A stretch of DNA of 64,000 nucleotides from Zoogloea sp016790385 (lineage in GTDB: Bacteria > Pseudomonadota > Gammaproteobacteria > Burkholderiales > Rhodocyclaceae), in assembly GCF_041916735.1 (NCBI RefSeq), contig NZ_JAYRYY010000001.1, one strand, 5' to 3'. Position 1 is the first letter of the stretch. The number at the start of each line of letters is the position of its first letter. Below, in pieces: positions 45,943 to 53,612 of the stretch. The translations under genes and the position numbers were made by a program. The notes below the pieces were generated by a model. That model saw only the letters and a program-made list of their open reading frames with translations, was not told where the DNA came from and did not search any database.

Positions 45943-45969
45943 GCGCCGATCGTCCCTTGATGAAGCTGC

Positions 45970-46464
45970 TCAGATGATTTCCGCGCTCTGGATGACGACG
46001 TCGTCCTTGGGCACATCCTGATGGAAACCGCTGCTACCGGTCTTCACCCCCTTGATCTTTTCAACGACGTCCATGCCTTCGCTGACCTTGCCGAACACGC
46101 AATAGCCCCAGCCTTGCATGTCGGGGGAGCGGTGGTTGAGGAAATCATTGTCGGCAACGTTGATGAAGAACTGAGCCGTGGCTGAGTGAGGGGCGTTGGT
46201 GCGGGCCATGGCGATGGTGCCGGCCTCGTTCTTAAGTCCGTTGTTGGCTTCGTTCTGGATGGGCTCTCCGCAAGGTTTTTGCTTCATTCCCGGTTCAAAG
46301 CCACCACCCTGGATCATGAAACCATTGATCACTCGGTGAAAAATCGTGTTGTTGTAGTGGCCGGCTTCCACGTAGGCGAGGAAATTCTTGACCGTTTCGG
46401 GGGCTTTTTCGGCGTTCAGTTCGATAACAATTTCGCCGTGGTTGGTGGTGAGTTTGACAGCCAT
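45970..46464 (-). CDS. ppiB: Cytoplasmic cyclophilin-type peptidyl-prolyl isomerase
   Basis: A 164-residue cyclophilin without a signal peptide, catalysing cis-trans isomerisation of X-Pro bonds in the cytoplasm. IFHRVINGFMIQGGGFEPGM, ARTNAPHSATAQFFINVADN and VFGKVSEGMDVVEKI are the active-site and core motifs. It lies 26 bases downstream of a second, exported cyclophilin of clearly related sequence. Confidence 0.95.
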   Translation of the reverse strand: MAVKLTTNHGEIVIELNAEKAPETVKNFLAYVEAGHYNNTIFHRVINGFMIQGGGFEPGMKQKPCGEPIQNEANNGLKNEAGTIAMARTNAPHSATAQFFINVADNDFLNHRSPDMQGWGYCVFGKVSEGMDVVEKIKGVKTGSSGFHQDVPKDDVVIQSAEII

Positions 46465-46490
46465 GTTGGGGGCTCCTGTAGGAAAGACGG

Positions 46491-47060
46491 TTACTTGGTT
46501 GTTTTTTCGGGAAGCTGACGGGCCGATTCGATAAGGATCGGTGTAGCCGGTACATCCCGGTGGAAGCCGCGGGTGGTCGTTGGTTCCTTGCCGATCTTGC
46601 GGACCACATCCATGCCCTCGGTGACCTTGCCGAAGACGGTGTAGCCCCAGCCGTCCGGAGAGGGGTAATTGAGAGAGCGATTGTCTTCAAGGTTGATGAA
46701 GAACTGAGCGGTTGCAGAGTGAGGATTCTGCGTGCGGGCCATGGCGATCGTGCCTGCATCATTCCTCAGGCCATTCTTGCCCTCGTTCTCGACTGGGGCG
46801 CGGGTCGCTTTCTCCTCCATGGCGCTATTCATGCCGCCGCCTTGAATCATGAAACCATTGATAACGCGGTGAAATATCAGGCCGTTGTAATGACCACTTT
46901 TCACGTAATCAAGGAAGTTTGCTACCGATTTTGGGGCCTTCTCGGGATAGAGTTCCAGCACGATGTTGCCCGCGCTGGTCTTAAGTTCGACCATCGGGTT
47001 GGCGGCGGTAGCGAGAAGTGCATTGCCGGCAAGGGCAGCTGCGAGGAGGATTTTCTTCAT
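46491..47060 (-). CDS. ppiA: Periplasmic cyclophilin-type peptidyl-prolyl isomerase
   Basis: A 189-residue cyclophilin beginning with a signal peptide (MKKILLAAALAGNALLATAA). The mature part is closely similar to the neighbouring cytoplasmic form (IFHRVINGFMIQGGGMNSAM, ARTQNPHSATAQFFINLEDN). The start at 47060 is preferred over an ATG 33 bases upstream because the signal begins there. It would assist folding of exported proteins. The pair looks like an old tandem duplication with different targeting. Confidence 0.94.
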   Translation of the reverse strand: MKKILLAAALAGNALLATAANPMVELKTSAGNIVLELYPEKAPKSVANFLDYVKSGHYNGLIFHRVINGFMIQGGGMNSAMEEKATRAPVENEGKNGLRNDAGTIAMARTQNPHSATAQFFINLEDNRSLNYPSPDGWGYTVFGKVTEGMDVVRKIGKEPTTTRGFHRDVPATPILIESARQLPEKTTK

Positions 47061-47089
47061 GGTGGTTCCGTGAAAAAGTGATTTCGCGC

Positions 47090-48289
47090 TCATGCGAAAC
47101 CTTCATAGATGATCTTCCAGCGCCCGCCTTCCTTCACCCAATATTGACGTTTCTTCAGGGTGTTCGAAAGGTTGTTGCTTCGGTAGTCCTGCTCAAAGGT
47201 GACGACAATCATGTCCTCCTTGCCAGGATTGCGAAAAACACTGAGCTTGCTCAGATCGACTTTGATCCATGACTTGCCTGCGGCAACCAGGCGTTTCTGC
47301 TGAGCCCACTGGGCATAGTCGCCCTCATTGTTGCGGAAGGCTCGGGAATAGTGGGCGAGGTAGCGATCAACGTCACGGCTTTCCCAGTCTCTTCGCCAGG
47401 CTTCGATCTCGCGGTTGAGGGCGGCGCGTTCGCTGGCCCAGTCGTCCAGGCTCAGCCACTCGATCGTGTTGCTGATGATGACGGGGGTCAAGCCAATCTG
47501 CAGATAGCCTGACAGGGCATCCAGATCCTGATTGGTAAGGACGACGCAGCCGTCCGATGCCCGCGGAGGACGTGAGTACGTATCGCTGGGCGTTCCATGC
47601 AGCCAAATACCATGGCCATTTCGGCCTTGTTGCCGGTCCCATTCGTTCGGGTAGTTGATGGGGAAGGCTCCGCTTCCATAGAAATCCGAAAGCTTCTGTC
47701 GAGGCAGATTCGCGGTGACGTGGTAAACCCCCACAGGCGTTCGCTTGTCGCCCTCCCGTGTCTTCTCCGCGCCAAGCTTGCCATGGGCAATATAGTAGTC
47801 GGCAACGAAACGTGGGCGCCCGTTGTCGTTCTGATAGATGTATAGCCGTGAGCGCTGGGTGTCCACCACAACGGCGAATTTCTGATCAGGCTCCATCTGC
47901 AGCAGGTAGCGCGGAACATAATTGCTCGGCGGCTTGTTGCGATAGGCCTTCAGACGGGCAATCGCCTCCTCACGAAGATCGGAAAGTTTCTCGGCTGGAG
48001 CATCGGGTGAGGCCCCAAAAGCGCTCAGTGGCCGGGCTCGGGCAAGGAGAAGATCCCCGCGGATGAGGTGGGCGAGGCGAAAATTTGGGTGGCGCAGAAG
48101 AAGGGCATCAATCCGTTTGAGTGCGTCCTCCGTTCGGTGCTGTTCAATGTCGCGTATGACCTCGCCAATAGTCACATCTGCGTCGGGAAGCCCCGATGAC
48201 CGAGCGCTTCCAGAGGCTGACGCTACAAGCGGAGCACAGAGGAAGGCGAGGGCGAACGCCCACGGCAAGGCAAACTGCACATGGCGCAT
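47090..48289 (-). CDS. L,D-transpeptidase with C-terminal NTF2-like domain
   Basis: A 399-residue exported YkuD-fold enzyme. After a signal peptide (about 1-26) comes a helical, TPR-like segment, then the catalytic domain (FAVVVDTQRSRLYIYQNDN to IIS) with the active-site motif HGTPSDTYSRPPRASDGCVVL split as HGT and SDGCV, Cys as nucleophile. The C-terminal 110 residues (SRDVDRYLAHYSRAF to RWKIIYEGF) form an NTF2-like domain also found in the next gene. Such enzymes form 3-3 cross-links or attach proteins to peptidoglycan. The start codon overlaps the stop of the TPR gene by one base (TAATG). Confidence 0.9.
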   Translation of the reverse strand: MRHVQFALPWAFALAFLCAPLVASASGSARSSGLPDADVTIGEVIRDIEQHRTEDALKRIDALLLRHPNFRLAHLIRGDLLLARARPLSAFGASPDAPAEKLSDLREEAIARLKAYRNKPPSNYVPRYLLQMEPDQKFAVVVDTQRSRLYIYQNDNGRPRFVADYYIAHGKLGAEKTREGDKRTPVGVYHVTANLPRQKLSDFYGSGAFPINYPNEWDRQQGRNGHGIWLHGTPSDTYSRPPRASDGCVVLTNQDLDALSGYLQIGLTPVIISNTIEWLSLDDWASERAALNREIEAWRRDWESRDVDRYLAHYSRAFRNNEGDYAQWAQQKRLVAAGKSWIKVDLSKLSVFRNPGKEDMIVVTFEQDYRSNNLSNTLKKRQYWVKEGGRWKIIYEGFA

Positions 48290-49383
48290 TAACCGCCTAC
48301 CCGCTCCTGCTGGATAACCCACTTGCCATCCTGATTGATGAGATTGAGTGTCTTGTTGGACGAGGTGGACAGGTTTGCAGAACGATAGTGCTGACGAAGC
48401 TTGACGGTAGCTCGATCACCATTCACGGAGACGACCTTGACATTTTCGAGGTCAACCTCGATGGAGCCGGGTTTGGTAAGGCGCTGGGCGCGCTCTTCTT
48501 CCCAGGCCTTGCGGTTGAGGCCCTTGGGTGGCTCAAAGTCACGCGCATAATGACCAAGGTAGGCCTTTACGTCCTTGCGAGACCAAGCTCCGGCCCAACT
48601 TTGCACCGCCTTGGAAATCACTGCCGCCTGGGGGGGCGTGTCGTCCTTAGGTTCCGGTCGCTTGGCAACGGGCTTGGGCTCTTCCTTCACGGCAGGACTC
48701 GGCGTTGCGACGGCGGCAGGCGCGGGAACTGTTGCTTTTGCTGGCGCCGCCGCAGGGGGAGGCACGGGCGTGGGTTTGGCAGGCGCGGGAGTGATCGCCG
48801 CGATCGGTGGGGGCGGTGCGGGCTTTGCCACCTGGGCCTGCGGTGCAGTTGCCGGGGTTGCCGGGCGGCCCGTCTTGCCGGAAACACTGATCATTTCGCG
48901 GATGAGAGCCAGCTTGTTCTGGGCTGCCACGTTGGATGAGTCGAGCGCGAGTGCCTTATCGTAGGCCTGACTGGCCAGGCGGGCGTAGATGTCGCCAAGG
49001 TTCTCGTGCGCAGTGGCGTAACTCGGATGGGTGCGGATGGCCATCTCGAGGGCATTGCGAGCTTTGTCGTACTGACGTTGCTGCGCGTACAGGACCGCCA
49101 AGTTGTTGTAGGGCTCAGGCAGTTCCGGGTAGTCGTCGGTCAGCTTCTGGAAGACCGCGATGGCTTCGGCGCTGCGACCGAGTTCTGACAACACGACACC
49201 TTTAAGGAATCGAACCTGGGCGTCCCGTGGCTTGGAGGCAAGGATGTTGTCTGCACGTTCAAGGGCCTGGGAATACTGTCCTTGTTTGACCAAGGCCTGG
49301 AGGTCTTGTATCGGGTCGGCCCGGACGGGGCTGCAGATCAGGCTTGCAAGGAGCAGTGAGGCGGCCAGGGCTCGTTTTGACAT
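48289..49383 (-). CDS. Exported TPR protein with the same NTF2-like C-terminal domain
   Basis: A 364-residue protein with a signal peptide (ASLLLASLICSPVRA), TPR repeats at about 25-160 (GQYSQALERADNIL, PEPYNNLAVLYAQQRQYDKA), a long Pro/Ala-rich linker, and a C-terminal domain (RKDVKAYLGHYARDF to DGKWVIQQERVGG) clearly homologous to that of the L,D-transpeptidase encoded right after it. Cds6-type L,D-transpeptidase partners have this layout; that name is from memory. It has no catalytic domain and is probably a scaffold or regulator of the transpeptidase, with which it is translationally coupled. Confidence 0.85.
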   Translation of the reverse strand: MSKRALAASLLLASLICSPVRADPIQDLQALVKQGQYSQALERADNILASKPRDAQVRFLKGVVLSELGRSAEAIAVFQKLTDDYPELPEPYNNLAVLYAQQRQYDKARNALEMAIRTHPSYATAHENLGDIYARLASQAYDKALALDSSNVAAQNKLALIREMISVSGKTGRPATPATAPQAQVAKPAPPPPIAAITPAPAKPTPVPPPAAAPAKATVPAPAAVATPSPAVKEEPKPVAKRPEPKDDTPPQAAVISKAVQSWAGAWSRKDVKAYLGHYARDFEPPKGLNRKAWEEERAQRLTKPGSIEVDLENVKVVSVNGDRATVKLRQHYRSANLSTSSNKTLNLINQDGKWVIQQERVGG

Positions 49384-49607
49384 GTGATATCATTCGCCGG
49401 CGCGCGCGGACACGCAGTGGCTGTTGTTTTCGGGTTGATTGGCAGCTGCTTATTTTATCAAGAAGCTTGGCTGCCTACCATGAGCGCTTCCCGGTTTCTT
49501 CATTGTGTGGCGCCAAGTTTGCCTTTTTCCTGTTTGCGGCCAAGTCAGTATGGCCTGTTGTCTGCATTGGTTTCTCCCCATCCTTCGGTTTCAGTACTGT
49601 CTTTCTC

Positions 49608-50990
49608 ATGTTGAAAATTCATAACTCCCTTTCCAGAAAGAAAGAGCAGTTCAAGCCTATCGAGCCTGGCAAGGTCCGTATGTATGTTTGCGGAATGACG
49701 GTCTACGACTATTGTCACCTGGGGCATGCGCGGGTCATGGTGGTGTTCGATATGGTGGCTCGCTGGCTTCGGACAAGCGAGTATCAAGTCACCTATGTGC
49801 GAAACATCACCGATATCGACGACAAGATCATCAAACGAGCTGGGGAGAACGGCGAGAGTATTCGCACCCTGACAGATCGCTTCATTGCGGCGATGCACGA
49901 GGATGCCGATGCACTTGGTGTGCAGCGCCCCGATCATGAACCGCGGGCGACTGAGTTCGTGGCCCCGATGCAGAGACTGATTGGGGATCTGGTGGGGAAT
50001 GGCCTCGCGTACCAGGCGGATAACGAGGACGTGTGCTTCGCGGTGCGTAAGTTTGACGGTTATGGCAAGTTGTCGGGCAAGTCCCTGGATGAGTTGCGTG
50101 CCGGTGAACGGGTCGAGGTGGCGGGCGGCAAGCAGGACCCTCTCGATTTCGTGCTGTGGAAGCATGCCCGGCCCGACGAACCCGAAGAGGTGAAATGGGC
50201 TTCTCCATGGGGGCTGGGGCGCCCGGGTTGGCACATCGAGTGTTCTGCGATGAGTTCGGAGTTACTGGGAGCCCATTTCGACATTCATGGCGGCGGGGCC
50301 GATTTGCAGTTTCCGCACCATGAGAACGAAATCGCCCAAAGTGAGGGCGCCCATCAGTGTTCATTTGTCAACTACTGGATGCACAACGGATTTGTGCGCG
50401 TCGACGATGAGAAGATGTCCAAGAGCCTGGGCAACTTCTTCACGATCCGTGACGTATTGAAAGAGTACGCCCCGGAGGTGGTGCGTTTCTTCATCCTACG
50501 CGCTCACTATCGAAGCCCCCTTAACTATTCTGATGCCCATCTCGTAGACGCGCGAAGTGCGCTTTCGCGGCTCTATACTGCTCTGCGTAACGTCACTCCC
50601 GCTCCGATTGAAGCGGTTGACTGGTCTGCCCCTGCGGCTCAGCGCTTCAAGCAGGCCATGGATGATGATTTCAATACGGCTGAAGCGCTGTCGGTTCTTT
50701 TCGATCTGGCAGCAGAAGCGAATCGCAGCCAATCCGCAGAGATCTCTGGTCTGCTCAAGGCCTTGGGCAAGGTCCTTGGCTTGCTCGAGCAGGAGCCTAC
50801 GACCTTCCTCCAGGGGGGGGGCGAGAGTTCTGGGGAGGATGTGGCTGCAATTGAAGCGCAGATTGAGGCGCGGATCGCAGCCAAGAAGGCACGTGATTTT
50901 GCTGAAGCGGATCGGATTCGCGCGGAGCTGCTGGCTCAGGGCATCGCCCTTGAGGATACGGCGCAAGGGACGATCTGGCGTCGGGCATGA
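49608..50990 (+). CDS. cysS: Cysteinyl-tRNA synthetase
   Basis: A 460-residue class I aminoacyl-tRNA synthetase, the usual length (461 in E. coli). The HIGH-type motif is CHLGHARVMV, the KMSKS motif EKMSKSLGNFFTI, and the zinc-binding site includes the N-terminal YVCGMTVYDY and HIECSAMS. The start at 49608 gives the standard MLKIHNSLSRKKE; an open frame extends 88 codons further upstream but has no family resemblance. No Shine-Dalgarno is visible before the ATG. Confidence 0.97.
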   Translation: MLKIHNSLSRKKEQFKPIEPGKVRMYVCGMTVYDYCHLGHARVMVVFDMVARWLRTSEYQVTYVRNITDIDDKIIKRAGENGESIRTLTDRFIAAMHEDADALGVQRPDHEPRATEFVAPMQRLIGDLVGNGLAYQADNEDVCFAVRKFDGYGKLSGKSLDELRAGERVEVAGGKQDPLDFVLWKHARPDEPEEVKWASPWGLGRPGWHIECSAMSSELLGAHFDIHGGGADLQFPHHENEIAQSEGAHQCSFVNYWMHNGFVRVDDEKMSKSLGNFFTIRDVLKEYAPEVVRFFILRAHYRSPLNYSDAHLVDARSALSRLYTALRNVTPAPIEAVDWSAPAAQRFKQAMDDDFNTAEALSVLFDLAAEANRSQSAEISGLLKALGKVLGLLEQEPTTFLQGGGESSGEDVAAIEAQIEARIAAKKARDFAEADRIRAELLAQGIALEDTAQGTIWRRA

Positions 50991-51021
50991 GTCGTCCCCG
51001 CTGATTGTGTTACTGCCGTCA

Positions 51022-51053
51022 AAAAATGGGGCCACTTTGAGGGCCCCATTTTT
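51022..51053. terminator. Bidirectional terminator between cysS and the binding-protein gene
   Basis: AAAAATGGGGCC (51022-51033) pairs with GGCCCCATTTTT (51042-51053) around an eight-base loop. T runs exist on both strands, serving cysS from the left and the minus-strand gene ending at 51074. Confidence 0.93.
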
Positions 51054-51073
51054 ATGTTCAGCAACCGGGCGTC

Positions 51074-52228
51074 TCAACGTAAAACACGTCCGTCTCTGCC
51101 GAGTACCGTCAGATCGACAAAGCGCGATCCATTGTGATTGGTTGGGGAATAACCGACCCGGTAGCCGCCGAGATCGAAATTGCTACTCTCAAGCGTCGTG
51201 ACGAGCTTCTCGCGAGTTGGATCTTTCCCCAGCTTTTTCAAGGCTTCAGCCATCAGCTTGGCATTTAGAAAGCCCTCGATACCGTAGTAGCTGTAGTTGC
51301 CCTGCTTGGTAAAGGCCCGGATGGCCTTGTGGAATTCCTTGACCACCGGGGTGGTATCGTTCCATGGATACGGCATGACCTGCGCTATCCCGATACCATG
51401 AGCTTCCTTGGCTCCCATTTCCGCCACAAGCAGATCTGCACCGATAGGGGAAAGTGTTGAGAACTGGGGCATCTGGCCAGCCTTGCGCATTTGCCTGACG
51501 AACTCGGCGGTCGGCTTGTAGAGCGTGGCCATGATGACGGCCTGCGGGTTGCCCTTGGCAATCTGGGCAACGGCGGCGGCGACGTCCAGTGAGTTGCGCT
51601 CCACTGAGCCGACCGCAACCGGCTTCAGTTTGTGATGTGCGAGGGCGGCGACCACTCCGTCAAGTCCGGATTTGCCGAATCCGTCGTTCTGGTAGAAAAC
51701 GGCGATCTGGTTGATGCCAAGACCGACAAGATGATTGACGATGGCTTCGGTTTCGTCTGCGTAGCTGGCACGGAGATGAAACATGTAGCGATTGACCGGG
51801 GTGCGCAAACTACCGGCGCCACTGATGGTTCCCAAGAGAGGGACTCGCGCTTCGGCGAAGACTTTCATCGCTTCGGTGGTGGGCGATGAGCCGTAATAGG
51901 CCATCAAGGCGAATACTTTCTGTTCGTTGATCAGTTTGCGGGTGTTGGCAACCGTCTTCTCGGTTTCGTAGCCGTCATCCAGAGCAACGAGTTCGATTTT
52001 CCGCCCGAGGATGCCGCCCGCCGCATTCAGCTGCGCGAAGTAGGCCATTGCGCCTTCCTTCATTTCTTTGCCATAGGCGCCGTTCGGGCCTGAGAAGGGG
52101 GCTGACATACCCAATGTGATCGTGCTCTCGCCAATACCTGGATCGGCCGCTCCTGCTGACCCGCCGACCGTGAGCAACAGCCCCGCTCCGACGGTGATGA
52201 TCAGCGATTTGATAGTGTCGATAAGCAT
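51074..52228 (-). CDS. Branched-chain amino-acid-type ABC substrate-binding protein (orphan, second copy)
   Basis: A 384-residue type I periplasmic binding protein with a signal peptide (about 1-27, ending GGSAGAADP). ITLGMSAPFSGPNGAYGKEMKEG and LNAAGGILGRKIELVALDDGYE are the LivK landmarks; the C terminus NFDLGGYRVGYSPTNHNGSRFVDL is near that of the copy at 1688-2839. No permease or ATPase genes are near. The ligand is unknown. Confidence 0.9.
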   Translation of the reverse strand: MLIDTIKSLIITVGAGLLLTVGGSAGAADPGIGESTITLGMSAPFSGPNGAYGKEMKEGAMAYFAQLNAAGGILGRKIELVALDDGYETEKTVANTRKLINEQKVFALMAYYGSSPTTEAMKVFAEARVPLLGTISGAGSLRTPVNRYMFHLRASYADETEAIVNHLVGLGINQIAVFYQNDGFGKSGLDGVVAALAHHKLKPVAVGSVERNSLDVAAAVAQIAKGNPQAVIMATLYKPTAEFVRQMRKAGQMPQFSTLSPIGADLLVAEMGAKEAHGIGIAQVMPYPWNDTTPVVKEFHKAIRAFTKQGNYSYYGIEGFLNAKLMAEALKKLGKDPTREKLVTTLESSNFDLGGYRVGYSPTNHNGSRFVDLTVLGRDGRVLR

Positions 52229-52296
52229 GATCGGTGATTGTTTTTCTGTTTGCAGGAATGTGAAACCGAGTATAGGTCAAAAGGAAAGTGTTTCGG

Positions 52297-52339
52297 AAAA
52301 GACACTGGCCGATGCTCCAAATGGGGCATCGGCCAGTGT
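52297..52339 (-). terminator. Terminator of the dnaK-dnaJ unit
   Basis: ACACTGGCCGATGC (52302-52315, plus-strand reading) is perfectly complementary to 52326-52339. On the minus strand the stem is followed by CTTTT. It lies 30 bases beyond the dnaJ stop. Confidence 0.85.
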
Positions 52340-52368
52340 GCTCGTGCCGCAATGCAGCAAAAAGGAGT

Positions 52369-53499
52369 TCAGGTGCTGAAGAAATCCTTCACCTTGTCCA
52401 TCCAGGACTTGGCCTTTGGATTATGCCGCTCGGCATTGCTCGACGCGATCTCGTCGAATTCCCGGAGCAGCTCCTTTTGGCGTTCAGTCAACTTCACCGG
52501 TGTCTCGACGATGACGTGAACCATCAAATCGCCCGGGGCATGGCTGCGGACATTGCGGATGCCTTTGCCCCTGAGGCGGAAGACCTTGGCGCTCTGCGTC
52601 TCCGCGGGAATCCGTATGTTGGCGGCGCCGTCGAGGGTGGGGATCTCGATTTCGCCGCCCAGGGCCGCGGTGGTGAAACTGATTGGCATCTCGCAATGCA
52701 GGTCGTCACCATCGCGCTGGAAGACGGGGTGCTGCTTGATGTGAATCTCCACGTAGAGATCCCCCGCCGGCCCACCGTTGACACCGGGTTCGCCATGGCC
52801 GCCATGACGCAGGCGCATGCCGTCATCGATCCCCGCCGGAATCTTCACTTCGAGGGTCTTTTGCCGCTTGACGCGCCCCGCGCCGCCGCAGGAGGGGCAG
52901 GGCTCAGGAATGATGCGGCCGCTGCCATGGCATTTGGGGCAGGTCTGCTGGATGGAGAAGAACCCTTGCTGTATACGAACCTGCCCCGCTCCGCCACAGG
53001 TTGGGCAGGTCTTCGGCTGGGTGCCGGGTTTTGCGCCGCTGCCGTGGCAGGTGTCGCATTCTTCCAGTGCCGGAATGCGGATGGTCTTCTCGGCGCCGCG
53101 AGCGGCTTCCTCCAGCGTGATCTCGAGGTTGTAGCGCAGGTCGGCGCCTCGATAGACATTCGAGCGGCCTCGACCCCCTCCGCCGCCTCCAAAGATGTCG
53201 CCAAAGATATCTCCGAAGGCATCGGCAAAGCCGTCGAAGCCCTGGCCGCCTCCACCGCCGCCGCCCATGGCAGGGTCGACGCCAGCATGGCCGTAGCGGT
53301 CATAGGCGGCACGCTTGTTGGCATCGGTCAGGATCTCGTAGGCTTCCTTGGCCTCCTTGAACTTGTCCTCAGCGTCCTTGCTGTCCGGGTTGCGGTCCGG
53401 ATGATATTTCATGGCCAGCTTGCGGTAGGCCTTTTTCAACTCGTCCTCAGAGGCGTCGCGATTGACGCCGAGGATCTCGTATAAATCCCGTTTCGCCAT
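52369..53499 (-). CDS. dnaJ: Chaperone DnaJ
   Basis: A 376-residue Hsp40 co-chaperone stimulating DnaK ATPase activity. The J domain (1-70) has the YHPDRN motif; a Gly/Phe-rich linker (about 75-110) follows; then the zinc domain with four CxxCxGxG repeats (CDTCHGSG, CPTCGGAG, CPKCHGSG, CPSCGGAG); and a C-terminal substrate-binding part. Full length. It lies 113 bases downstream of dnaK, separated by a strong hairpin. Confidence 0.98.
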   Translation of the reverse strand: MAKRDLYEILGVNRDASEDELKKAYRKLAMKYHPDRNPDSKDAEDKFKEAKEAYEILTDANKRAAYDRYGHAGVDPAMGGGGGGGQGFDGFADAFGDIFGDIFGGGGGGRGRSNVYRGADLRYNLEITLEEAARGAEKTIRIPALEECDTCHGSGAKPGTQPKTCPTCGGAGQVRIQQGFFSIQQTCPKCHGSGRIIPEPCPSCGGAGRVKRQKTLEVKIPAGIDDGMRLRHGGHGEPGVNGGPAGDLYVEIHIKQHPVFQRDGDDLHCEMPISFTTAALGGEIEIPTLDGAANIRIPAETQSAKVFRLRGKGIRNVRSHAPGDLMVHVIVETPVKLTERQKELLREFDEIASSNAERHNPKAKSWMDKVKDFFST

Positions 53500-53528
53500 T
53501 TTTGGGTGCTCTGGCTTTCTTGCGTAAA

Positions 53529-53570
53529 GGCCGAGCCGAGCGGTGCAAACGCACCGGCAGGGGCTCGGCC
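53529..53570 (-). other. Intercistronic hairpin between dnaK and dnaJ
   Basis: GGCCGAGCC (53529-53537) pairs with GGCTCGGCC (53562-53570), with an inner stem GGTGC/GCACC. On the minus strand only TTT follows, so it may lower dnaJ expression relative to dnaK or stabilise the dnaK 3' end rather than terminate fully. Confidence 0.55.
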
Positions 53571-53612
53571 GGGTCTGTCGGGTCGGCTGACCAGGTGTTC
53601 AGCCAGACAGGC

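Noticed and set aside
49344..49607. An 88-codon upstream extension of cysS
   Set aside because: The normal CysS N terminus begins exactly at 49608, and the extension has no similarity to the family.
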